DNA of 64,000 nt, taken from the NCBI GenBank assembly GCA_964410665.1, contig CAYPIE010000016.1:24270-88269 (forward strand), in the 5' to 3' direction. Positions 1 to 8,115 of the stretch are shown one piece after another; position 1 is the stretch's first letter, and every line of letters begins with the position of its first letter. The DNA comes from CAYPIE01 sp964410665. Lineage in GTDB: Bacteria; Planctomycetota; Planctomycetia; Gemmatales; Gemmataceae. The position numbers and the translations under genes are program-made. The notes below the pieces were generated by a model. That model saw only the letters and a list, made by a program, of their open reading frames with translations, made no database searches and was not told the DNA's origin.

Positions 1-1392
1 CGCTTGCGAAGCGATCGCCCGGACCTCCCACAGGGCCTCGACCAAGTGCTTGGCCGAATGATGGAGCCGGTACCCAAGGATCGCTATCAAACCGTCCAGC
101 AAGTAATGAAAGCGCTATTGCCGTTTGTGCAAACCGAGTCGGGGCCCAGCTCGCTGTTCGATGGCTCTAGTGAGTCGCTTCCAGCGCGGACATCTATCAC
201 CTCCCGTTCCGCCAACGTGGAATTGCCTCGGGTCTTAATCGTAGATGATGAACCGGAGCTACGCCAGTTTTGTCAGCTGGCACTCCAATCAAATGGTTTT
301 GAATGTGTTGAAGTTAGTTGTGGCCAAGACGCCCTGGATCTTTTGCAGCGAACCAGCTTTGATGCGGTGTTGTTGGACTTGCAAATGCACGGAATGTCAG
401 GCTTGGAAGTGCTCAGGCAACTGTATCCGGAACCCGCCTCGCCACACCTTGAGGTCATCGTCATGTCCGGGTGGTCCAACGACGAGGCGGTTACCCAAGT
501 ACTCGCCGCCGGAGCGGTCGACTTCCTGGCCAAACCGATGAGCGTGCGTCAATTGGTGGGGCGTGTGAAAGCCGCCGTTCGCAGCAAGCAGTTGCGTGAA
601 CAAATCGCTCAACAAGCCGAGCTGCTCCGTTGCTGCAGCGGCCAATTGGATCAACTCCGCGACGACTGCCGCCAGCAACGCGATGCTCTGCTCCTAGGGA
701 TTGGCCGGCTTGGCGAATTACACAACCAGGAGCCGGTGGGCCAAGCTGCACGGGTTCGCCGCTATTGTCGAGCCATGTTCGCGGGAATCGGTCCACGTCG
801 TCGGGTTGGGCAGCAAACCATCGACCAAGATTTTTGTGATCGCCTGATTGCGGTCGCCCCACTGTACGATATCGGCAAGCTTCAGCTGCCGCCGCATATC
901 TTGCACAAGCCGAATCAGCTGGCAGCAGATGAACGAGCCTTCATGGAGTCGCATACGCTATTGGGAGCAGAATTGATTGATCAATTGCTCCGGGCAGGCT
1001 GTCTACCCAATGAACTCGCTCGTATCGCCCAAGCGGTTACCCGACACCATCATGAGCGGTTTGACGGGACTGGCTATCCCGACGGCCTGGTCGGCGAAGC
1101 CATCCCGCTGGCCGCCCGTGTGATCTGCTTACCGGATGTCTATGATGCGCTCCGCTCGAAGCGTTCGTACCGTCCGGGGATGACCCATTCGGCAGCCATC
1201 TCGGTCATGCGAACGATGCATGGTGCCTTCGACCCAGAGTTATTCGCCCTGTTTGAGCAGAGCGCCGATGCGTTCGACGCCATTTTCTCCTCGCAGGATC
1301 CCTGGACCAACTCGGACGATCCACCCCGCATCAGTAAGCTGCGCCGACGGAGCAAAACCCGCATGGGAGCCCTGACTGCGCCCAACCATTAA
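1..1392 (+). CDS. Kinase-tail / receiver / HD-GYP regulator, 5' end cut by window
   Basis: The frame is open at base 1, so the gene begins upstream. The first ~45 residues (LDQVLGRMMEPVPKDRYQT) look like the end of a Ser/Thr protein kinase domain. A receiver domain follows (about residues 75-190, counting the TTG at base 4 as residue 1) with acidic pair D81-D82, phosphoacceptor D125 and K177. A coiled linker then leads to an HD-GYP domain (about 230-425) with HHHERFDGTGYPDG around 358-371. HD-GYP proteins hydrolyse cyclic di-GMP. Here the first metal motif is YDIGK (Y288-D289) rather than HDIGK, so one metal-binding His is replaced and catalysis is uncertain. The kinase-REC-HD-GYP order would join Ser/Thr phosphorylation, phosphorelay and c-di-GMP signalling. 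It converges with the next gene, 32 bases apart. Confidence 0.85.
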   Translation, partial: RLRSDRPDLPQGLDQVLGRMMEPVPKDRYQTVQQVMKALLPFVQTESGPSSLFDGSSESLPARTSITSRSANVELPRVLIVDDEPELRQFCQLALQSNGFECVEVSCGQDALDLLQRTSFDAVLLDLQMHGMSGLEVLRQLYPEPASPHLEVIVMSGWSNDEAVTQVLAAGAVDFLAKPMSVRQLVGRVKAAVRSKQLREQIAQQAELLRCCSGQLDQLRDDCRQQRDALLLGIGRLGELHNQEPVGQAARVRRYCRAMFAGIGPRRRVGQQTIDQDFCDRLIAVAPLYDIGKLQLPPHILHKPNQLAADERAFMESHTLLGAELIDQLLRAGCLPNELARIAQAVTRHHHERFDGTGYPDGLVGEAIPLAARVICLPDVYDALRSKRSYRPGMTHSAAISVMRTMHGAFDPELFALFEQSADAFDAIFSSQDPWTNSDDPPRISKLRRRSKTRMGALTAPNH

Positions 1393-1424
1393 TCTGCAGG
1401 AAGGGCCCTCACCCACTCGGGCCG

Positions 1425-1967
1425 TTACCCCGCCATAGCCGGTGTCTGCGCTTGGAGGCGTTCGAGCAACGCGAGCGTAAACGCCGGCAGGTCATCGGGT
1501 TTGCGACTACTGATCAGGTTGCCGTCCACCACCACCTCTTCATCGACATAGGTGGCTCCGGCGTTGATGACATCATCCTTGATGGCAAAAAAGCAGGTCG
1601 CCTGCTTGCCTTTCAAAGCAGGTGTCGAGCACAACACCCATAGCCCATGACAGATGGCCGCGATCATCTTGCCCTGGGCATGCAGATCCGCAACAAACTG
1701 GATCATCGCCGGGGTCCGTCGCAGAAAGTCCGGAGCAAATCCTCCTGGGACCACCACCGCATCATAATCGGCGGCGTGAATCGCGCTGATCGCCTTGTCA
1801 CTTTTGGCAGGATAACCAAGTTTGCTCGGGTAGACCTTGCCCGCCTCCGGACCTACCAGGTGAACGATGCAGCCTGCCTCACGCAGACGGTAGAGTGGAT
1901 ACCAAACCTCGAGTTCTTGGTACTGCTGCTCCAGCAATACCGCGACTCGTTTGTCGGTCAGGGACAT
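1425..1967 (-). CDS. DJ-1/PfpI family protein (type 1 glutamine amidotransferase-like)
   Basis: 180 residues, the normal size for the PfpI/DJ-1 family, whose members act as intracellular proteases, glyoxalases/deglycases or chaperones. The nucleophile elbow AAICHGLW places Cys106 next to His107. VVVPGGFAPDFLR and an acidic residue near 18-20 complete the usual pocket. A strong Shine-Dalgarno (GAGGAGGGG) lies 6 bases before the ATG. The substrate cannot be told from sequence. It is followed downstream on the same strand by nothing before the convergent regulator, and the MutS-like gene lies 76 bases upstream on the same strand. Confidence 0.88.
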   Translation of the reverse strand: MSLTDKRVAVLLEQQYQELEVWYPLYRLREAGCIVHLVGPEAGKVYPSKLGYPAKSDKAISAIHAADYDAVVVPGGFAPDFLRRTPAMIQFVADLHAQGKMIAAICHGLWVLCSTPALKGKQATCFFAIKDDVINAGATYVDEEVVVDGNLISSRKPDDLPAFTLALLERLQAQTPAMAG

Positions 1968-2043
1968 GCGTTTCCCCTCCTCATCGGTTCGCGATCAAGA
2001 AACCTCCCTGTAGTTTTCGCGGCCTCGATCGCTTCGACAAGGC

Positions 2044-3837
2044 TCAAACTTGCAAACCAATCGCACGCATCAAAGCCAAAGCATTCGATTGTGGTACCAC
2101 ACCCGCCCGCATGCGATAGTCAAAAGTCATCTGGCCTTCGATAAATTGATCGGCAAAATGCACATTGCTCGCGCGAGGTTGGAAGTCTTCAGCGAGCCGG
2201 GTCAAAGTCAGATCGTGGGTGGTGATCAGCCCGATCGCGCCGGCGTCGAGGAGTTGGCGGAGCACTCCCGCGGCCCCCACACCCCGATCATGCGAATTGG
2301 TCCCGTGAAACAGTTCATCCAACAGAAAGAGAATCGGAAAACCGCTCTCTACCCGATCAAGGATCTGGCGTACCCGATGGATCTCGGCATAAAAACGCGA
2401 GCGACCGGCCAGTAAGGAGTCCTGAACGCGCAGGGTGGCCCCCAGCTGGAGCGGGGTCAGCGTCAGCGATTGTGCGCGAACCGGAGCCCCGGCATAGGCC
2501 AACACGGCATTCACCCCAACACTTCGAAGCAAGGTGCTTTTGCCGGACATATTCGAGCCACTGACAATCAACAGTCGGGTTTGAGCATCCAGGGTGAGGT
2601 CGTTGCCGACCACCTGCTTGCGGGGCAGCAGGGGATGGCCGAGCGACTGCGCCTGGAAAAAGGCTGAACCGGTCGTGAGCACCGGATAAGGATGCTCCGG
2701 GTTCTCAAACGCATACGCGGCCAAGGCGTTGAGCGCTTCAAATTCCGCAAGGGTCTCTAACCAATGTCGTACGGCTGGCCCTGAGCGCGCACGCCAGTTT
2801 TCCAGGGCCAGCGTTAGTTGAGTCCGCCAAAACAGAACGAAGGCAATGACCACAAACAACTGATTTTTCCGAGCTTGCAGCCAGGCGACCAGCCGCATCA
2901 ATTGACGAATTTGCTCCGACGGGGTGACTCCGCCGACCTGCAAACCCTGTTGCAGCTGCAGTAAACGCGGACTGCGAAAGGCTTCGCGTTCCAACCGCGA
3001 CAGGATGCCAAGGATCAAACTCAGCGACTCACTGACCGACTCGATCGGAACGATGGTGGCTTCGACCAGTTGCCGGTACCGCCAGGTCCAAAGCCCGGTG
3101 ACTGCCATCGTTATCAGCGCGGGGGACAGGGGGAACGAGGTGAACAACCCGACCAACAACAGGCTCAGATTGACCATACCGGCAAGCGCCAACAGCCAGC
3201 GCGTCCACAATGAGGTATAGGTTGCCGGCGATTCTCCCCAGGTGGCCAGCTGGTCGACATCCAAAGGGGGCAAAGCACTAGCAAGTAACGCCAGATCCTC
3301 ACGGAGGTCCAGCTGGGGGGTCAATTCTTGGACCGCCACTTGCCGTGCCAGAACCTCGTCGACAGGCGGTGGCACGTCGCGCAGCCAACCGGCAAGGACC
3401 GCTTCGCCTTGCTGGGTACGGGCAGTGTTGAGACGTTCAAACAGGGAGCCGGTACCGAACAGATCAAGGTCCAGAGCAAACAGATGCTCCTCCTCGCGAA
3501 ACCGTTCACCCGGGTGGCCATACCCTGGCCACGTATCATCCAGCCGCCGCAGTCCATCGCGGTAAAACCGAATCGCACGAATCGCGCGGCGGCGGGCCTG
3601 CTCGACCTGCTCATAGCCGACCAGTAACACCACGAAGCCCAGGCCGGGAAGCATCAGCCAGAGTGGATGCACAGCCGCACGGGCAAACGCCAGCCAGGCC
3701 AGACCCACCGCGCCACCAAACACGACCAAGCGTGCCAGACCCAGGCGGTCGAGGGAGGTTTGACAATCTGCCTGAGCGCGCTGATGCTCCGACTGGCGTT
3801 GTTGATAACTCGCTTGGGGATCATCTGGGGATTGCAT
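2044..3837 (-). CDS. MutS-family ATPase with N-terminal membrane segments
   Basis: 597 residues. The C-terminal third is a MutS-type ABC ATPase: Walker A GSNMSGKSTLLRS near residue 428 and Walker B FPILFLLDELFHGTNS near 505, followed by an ITTHDL motif. The N-terminal half lacks the mismatch-reading domain of MutS1. It has two hydrophobic hairpins (about residues 38-75 and 215-250), suggesting a membrane-anchored protein. Such membrane MutS-like proteins are common in Bacteroidetes and planctomycetes, but their role is unknown. It should not be read as the mismatch-repair MutS. No clear Shine-Dalgarno precedes the ATG. The gene lies in a minus-strand run with the glycosyltransferase gene upstream (121-base gap). 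Confidence 0.85.
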   Translation of the reverse strand: MQSPDDPQASYQQRQSEHQRAQADCQTSLDRLGLARLVVFGGAVGLAWLAFARAAVHPLWLMLPGLGFVVLLVGYEQVEQARRRAIRAIRFYRDGLRRLDDTWPGYGHPGERFREEEHLFALDLDLFGTGSLFERLNTARTQQGEAVLAGWLRDVPPPVDEVLARQVAVQELTPQLDLREDLALLASALPPLDVDQLATWGESPATYTSLWTRWLLALAGMVNLSLLLVGLFTSFPLSPALITMAVTGLWTWRYRQLVEATIVPIESVSESLSLILGILSRLEREAFRSPRLLQLQQGLQVGGVTPSEQIRQLMRLVAWLQARKNQLFVVIAFVLFWRTQLTLALENWRARSGPAVRHWLETLAEFEALNALAAYAFENPEHPYPVLTTGSAFFQAQSLGHPLLPRKQVVGNDLTLDAQTRLLIVSGSNMSGKSTLLRSVGVNAVLAYAGAPVRAQSLTLTPLQLGATLRVQDSLLAGRSRFYAEIHRVRQILDRVESGFPILFLLDELFHGTNSHDRGVGAAGVLRQLLDAGAIGLITTHDLTLTRLAEDFQPRASNVHFADQFIEGQMTFDYRMRAGVVPQSNALALMRAIGLQV

Positions 3838-3958
3838 GAGTCATGATATAGCAGTCGCCACCCGCTTGGACAATCCCCGAAGCTTCTGGATTCACCGCTG
3901 GAGAACTGCGACCCAGATCGCTGCCCTAAAGCTCTAGACCGCACCGGCATCGGGGCTG

Positions 3959-6478
3959 TCAAGCAGCTTGGGAGGTTCGTGCAACCTGCAGGGGTGGGGT
4001 GGGTGCGTCTTGTCTGCGGCAGTTTGCCAACACATGCTGCCGCAAGGACGCCCAGTGGGTAAGAAAACTGTTGGAAACCCCCGATGAATGCTCGGCAACA
4101 ATCCTGCGAATCTCATCAAACCAAGGACGATCTTCTGCTCGTCGCATACTTATCGTTTGTTGAATCATCCCGGCGAACTGGGCAAGCACACGCTCAGGAG
4201 CATGGCGTACGCTCAGATACTCAGCAACGGCCGCCTGCACCGAGGCAAGCCGGCGGCGATCCTGGATCAGCTCCCCCAGTAACAAGGTTAGATCTTCGAC
4301 CTCATGGGGAGGGTTGCGGACCTTGAACGTTAACTCTGAAGGAAGCTCATCGAGCCACCCTGGATCATTGGTGATATACACCGCTCCAGCCGCCAACCCC
4401 CGATAGATTGCCGTGGTTGAAATCCCATCTAGCGGCGACCGCAAGGCCACACATACATCGACCCCTTGTAGTACGGACGGAAGTTCCTCTAGCAAGTCCT
4501 GCTCGACACCGAGGACGCTTACTCGCACCCCTAAACGGCCTGCCAAAACCTGCCAGCGTTCCTCCCCCCCCCTCCCGAGCAATAACAACCGACAATGGTC
4601 GACCAGCGGTTTGGGGAGCTTGGCCAAGGCGGTAAGAACCGCGTCGACATCTTCGGCCTCCCCATGTCGAGCCAGAATGGCGATGGTAAACCGCTCGGTG
4701 GTCGCCAGCCGTGGCCCTTCTTGAGCTTGCGTATCGAGCTCTTTAGGAGGAAGAACGATCAACGGAGGAATGTAACAGACCGGTACCTTGGTGTAGCGTC
4801 GAAGCACCTGCCAGCTACGGCACGAGTCGGTGATGATGCTATCGGCCAGATCGACCACGCTTCGAATTTCCGGCGAAACACCCTGACTCAGTGGCTGGTC
4901 CGCTCTGGGTTGCCTTGCTCGCGTAGCATCGCCTGGTTCACAAGCCAATTCTGTACAACCGCATATCTCAGGGCAGTGATCCTGGAGGACGATTAAACCG
5001 GGATAGCGATGCATCAGCGGAAGCAATCGTTCGGTGTCCATCCCAACCGGAACGGGATAGACAAACAGATCATAGGGTAGTGCTTGATGACGAGCGGGAA
5101 GCTCTTGAACGGGAACACGCCGATAGCGCGTGACCTGTGGGCAACTGGCAGAATCGGACGTCGGAGAGACGATCAGCTCAACATCAAAAATCTCAGATAG
5201 ATAATTGATCAATTCCGAGCCGGTGTGTTCGCTTGGGCTGACCCCAGATGAAACAGGGCAAACCCAAGCTAGTCGCGTGCGTTGGGGCGGACTGAGCGGT
5301 CTAGCTTGGGTCTCAAGAACGCGTGCAGCACGGCTGGCCGTATCGACCCAGGTAAAGCCACGGGCAAAACCCAGCCTTTGTTCCTGCCGCAGCTCACGCG
5401 GTTCCGCCAACGCCTCTTCCAAGGCCCGCGCCAGGGCTTGCGGATCATGAGGATCGGCCAGCCAGGAGAGCGGGCCCGCATACTCGGGGATCGACGAAGC
5501 GTTGGAGGCCACCACCGGAGCACCACAATGCAGCGCCTCCAGCACGGGCAAGCCAAGTCCCTCATAGAACGATGGGAAAAAGAACACCCGACAGGTTTGG
5601 TATAAAGCCCGTAAGGTCTGCTCATCGACATAGCCGGTCAACCGCAGCGACTCGGCGATGCCGAGTTCGGCGGCAAGTTTGTCCATCCATTTTTGCTCGG
5701 TGCTCACCAAACCGCAGGCCAGCACCAGGTCATACTGCTGACGAAGTTGTTGCGGTAAGCAAGCATAAGCGTGCATCGCCCCGGTAATATTCTTTCGATA
5801 ATCCAATCCCGCGACATAGAGAATAAATTCCCCTCGCAGCGCAAAACGGTCTTGAAGTTGGTCGTGTAGCTGAGACCGTTGACGGGCGTCCGCAGGCATA
5901 AAGCTACGGTCGGTCGCCCCACGAATGTTGCTTACTTTTGGTCGGCAGCCGGCCGCAAGTTGGCGAAAATCTTGCGCCGATGCTTCGGAAATGGCGAGCA
6001 ACTCATCGGTCTGCAAGAGTTGCTGAAACCGGCGGCAATACCAGGCAAGAGTGGCCGGATGCCTTAGATAAACATCCGCATATACAAACGGAATCAGATC
6101 AAACAGGATCGCCGCATAACAACGCGGCCGCAGCGTGCCAAACCAGGGCACGACCGCATCCTCTTCCTCGAAGATACTACATAGTAATAGGGCATCGGCA
6201 TCGCAATCGAGCAACCAGTCGGCATAGTACTGTTCGTTCACCTCGAGGTGATCCCAACAATTCGCCTTGGCAGCCAAGGGTGGGTGGAAGGTACGCACGG
6301 GTAGTCCATCGACTTTGGCACGATCGATCGGTGGCAGTTGGCCGTTCTGAATCAGTTCGATGTGCCAAGCCCGGCGTGTTGCTGCCAAGCCTCGGATTAA
6401 TCCCCGTGAATATCTCCCGATCCCACGTTGACGCGACCCGGGTGTTTGCAGTGCTTGCGCATCGATGAGCAAATGCAT
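3959..6478 (-). CDS. Double glycosyltransferase (two GT4-like halves)
   Basis: 839 residues. Residues 1-395 form a GT-B glycosyltransferase of the GT4 family. It opens with a typical MHLLIDAQAL...RGIGRYSRGL start, contains YVAGLDYRKN, and ends in the nucleotide-sugar motif FYEGLGLPVLEALHCGAPVV (E-x7-E type). Residues ~400-790 look like a second, weaker GT-B half (LAWVCPVSSGVSPSEHTGSE, later FTIAILARHGEAEDVD and GVDVCVALRSPLDGIS). The last point lacks a clean E-x7-E, so the second half may be regulatory or use another sugar. It follows the methyltransferase gene by 6 bases, with its Shine-Dalgarno (GAAGGAG) inside that gene's end, so the two are co-translated. Likely role: cytoplasmic assembly or methylation of a surface glycan. 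Confidence 0.85.
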   Translation of the reverse strand: MHLLIDAQALQTPGSRQRGIGRYSRGLIRGLAATRRAWHIELIQNGQLPPIDRAKVDGLPVRTFHPPLAAKANCWDHLEVNEQYYADWLLDCDADALLLCSIFEEEDAVVPWFGTLRPRCYAAILFDLIPFVYADVYLRHPATLAWYCRRFQQLLQTDELLAISEASAQDFRQLAAGCRPKVSNIRGATDRSFMPADARQRSQLHDQLQDRFALRGEFILYVAGLDYRKNITGAMHAYACLPQQLRQQYDLVLACGLVSTEQKWMDKLAAELGIAESLRLTGYVDEQTLRALYQTCRVFFFPSFYEGLGLPVLEALHCGAPVVASNASSIPEYAGPLSWLADPHDPQALARALEEALAEPRELRQEQRLGFARGFTWVDTASRAARVLETQARPLSPPQRTRLAWVCPVSSGVSPSEHTGSELINYLSEIFDVELIVSPTSDSASCPQVTRYRRVPVQELPARHQALPYDLFVYPVPVGMDTERLLPLMHRYPGLIVLQDHCPEICGCTELACEPGDATRARQPRADQPLSQGVSPEIRSVVDLADSIITDSCRSWQVLRRYTKVPVCYIPPLIVLPPKELDTQAQEGPRLATTERFTIAILARHGEAEDVDAVLTALAKLPKPLVDHCRLLLLGRGGEERWQVLAGRLGVRVSVLGVEQDLLEELPSVLQGVDVCVALRSPLDGISTTAIYRGLAAGAVYITNDPGWLDELPSELTFKVRNPPHEVEDLTLLLGELIQDRRRLASVQAAVAEYLSVRHAPERVLAQFAGMIQQTISMRRAEDRPWFDEIRRIVAEHSSGVSNSFLTHWASLRQHVLANCRRQDAPTPPLQVARTSQAA

Positions 6479-6484
6479 CCGCGA

Positions 6485-7543
6485 TCACTCCTTCTCCGCA
6501 ACGATCAAGGCAACGGCACTCACCCGTTGGCTGGCATCACAACCCGCGGCCTGTTCCATCTCGCTGGTCAGCGACCAGGCATCGCCATCGCGTACGCCAA
6601 AGCTCTGTTCGGTAATGCGGAACGCCTGCAGCAGTTCTTGCAACTGTGGACGGTCATAAACGCGGTGTACCGGCGTCTGCATGGCTTTGCCAAAGGGAAT
6701 GGTCAAAATCAAGCGTCCCCTCGGGCGCAGCACCCGATGGACCTCCGCGGCAACCGCTTGCGGGGAAGTTCCCTTCTCCTGAGGGGTATACCAGCCCAGT
6801 CCCACGTGTTCGATGGTCGAAAGCGAAACGGCAATATCGAAACTGTTGTCCGCAAATGGCAAATCCGCCAGGTTTGCCTCGACCATGGTAAAACGCGGGT
6901 GCTTCAGTGGGAGCGAACGAAGATCGACGCCGACCACGTCGAAGCCCAACGCCGCCATTTCGATTGCATTGGTGCTCTCGGCACAGCCCAAATCGAGCAA
7001 GCGGCCGGGAGGTGGCGGCAAGCGTGTGTGCACAAAAATATGCTCAAGAATTCGTTCGGTGACTTGCACAACCCGAGGTCCACCTGGGCCGTGTTGCACG
7101 CATATCGGAGGGTTAAAAAACAACCCTGCACTGGCCAACTGACCGTTTCCGGTGAGTTCCCGATTCAACCAGTCGATAAACTCCATTTGCTGCCTTTGCT
7201 CAAGCTCCGACAAGATCTGCTGAGACAGCCGAAAGACTTCGGTTGCGGCTAAATTGAATTGGGTTTGGCGATGCAGCCAGGGACGTAGAAGACGCCCCAT
7301 CAACCACCGTACCGGCCGCAACAACGGCGCGATCAGTTTCCGGGAGGCATGTCGCGGTAAGTGATAAATATCCTGATGGGTCAACAGTGACTGATGGGGT
7401 GCGAGCAACGTCGCGGAAGTCACCGCAGAGTGGCTCACGTGCTCATGGTTCGAGGCGGGAAAGGGGAATCGTCGAGCGAGATTCCCCCCCTGGATCGCCC
7501 GGGCCAACGCCTGTGCCGTTCGATGGTCGATCCGCCTTCCCAT
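6485..7543 (-). CDS. Class I SAM-dependent methyltransferase
   Basis: 352 residues from the ATG at 7543, chosen because GGAAGGGAG lies 7-8 bases upstream; an in-frame extension to 7615 lacks such a site. The Rossmann SAM-binding motif is LLDLGCAESTNAIEMAALG, followed by VVGVDLRSLPL (acidic motif II), LADLPFADNSFDIAVSLST and IEHVGLGWY. This is the Methyltransf_11/25 layout. The ~130 residues before the SAM domain have no recognised fold. It is the first gene of an operon with the double glycosyltransferase, so a sugar or glycan methylation role is plausible but unproven. Confidence 0.85.
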   Translation of the reverse strand: MGRRIDHRTAQALARAIQGGNLARRFPFPASNHEHVSHSAVTSATLLAPHQSLLTHQDIYHLPRHASRKLIAPLLRPVRWLMGRLLRPWLHRQTQFNLAATEVFRLSQQILSELEQRQQMEFIDWLNRELTGNGQLASAGLFFNPPICVQHGPGGPRVVQVTERILEHIFVHTRLPPPPGRLLDLGCAESTNAIEMAALGFDVVGVDLRSLPLKHPRFTMVEANLADLPFADNSFDIAVSLSTIEHVGLGWYTPQEKGTSPQAVAAEVHRVLRPRGRLILTIPFGKAMQTPVHRVYDRPQLQELLQAFRITEQSFGVRDGDAWSLTSEMEQAAGCDASQRVSAVALIVAEKE

Positions 7544-8015
7544 CTGGTCTGCTCCCTTCCCTATAAGCATGCTGCCCGTGCCGAGAACCTTGTGTCGGTT
7601 GGATTTGCCTCGCACTTGCCGCGCAGGATGAATCTGGATCGGATCTCCAAACCAATCAACTTATTGATGAATACAATTAATATTGTCGTGATTGCTCAAC
7701 CCGTCACCCCTCGACTCGAGGTTACGAGGCAATGCGCTTGAAGGACTCTGCTAATTATCGAACTGGTGTGGGCAGCAAGATCAGCAAAAGCGAGCGTTCC
7801 CACTGCGAGAGCATCCGTCCCATTCGCTGGGGAATCTCCGAGCTGAAATCGTCGGGACATCAGCAGGTGAGCCATGGGATCGTTCCGCCAATTTCGCGTT
7901 GCACACCAGGAGCGATATTCCGCACCTGGATCGATGGGGAGAAGCTTGAACCGACCAGAATCTCTCTTCGGCAGACTGGTCCGAGTGACCGCTCATGGAG
8001 CAGAGTGGGCAGCGG
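7544..8015. other. Divergent intergenic region
   Basis: About 570 bases separate the divergent methyltransferase and PAS-GAF-REC genes. No coding frame here has convincing codon use or a start signal. It contains an AT-rich patch around 7660-7700 and a short perfect inverted repeat CCTCGA-C-TCGAGG at 7709-7721, which could be an operator. The plus-strand promoter at its right edge is listed separately. Confidence 0.5.
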
Positions 8016-8044
8016 TTGAGGCTTTTCGCCCTACTTTGTATAAT
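8016..8044 (+). promoter_or_regulatory. Sigma-70 type promoter of the PAS-GAF-REC gene
   Basis: TTGAGG (-35, 8016-8021), a 17-base spacer and a perfect TATAAT (-10, 8039-8044). Transcription would start near 8051, giving a leader of about 65 bases before the GTG start at 8116. Confidence 0.7.
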
Positions 8045-8115
8045 AACCTTGAGTATGCAAAGACCATAATTTTCATACAGTCTTATCGCCAATAGGATTG
8101 AGAGGTGATTGGCTT

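Noticed and set aside
2044..3837. Calling this gene mismatch-repair mutS
   Set aside because: The mismatch-binding and connector domains are missing and membrane hairpins take their place.
6428..7252. 274-residue open frame on the plus strand
   Set aside because: Runs opposite the glycosyltransferase and methyltransferase genes, both of which have clear domain motifs.
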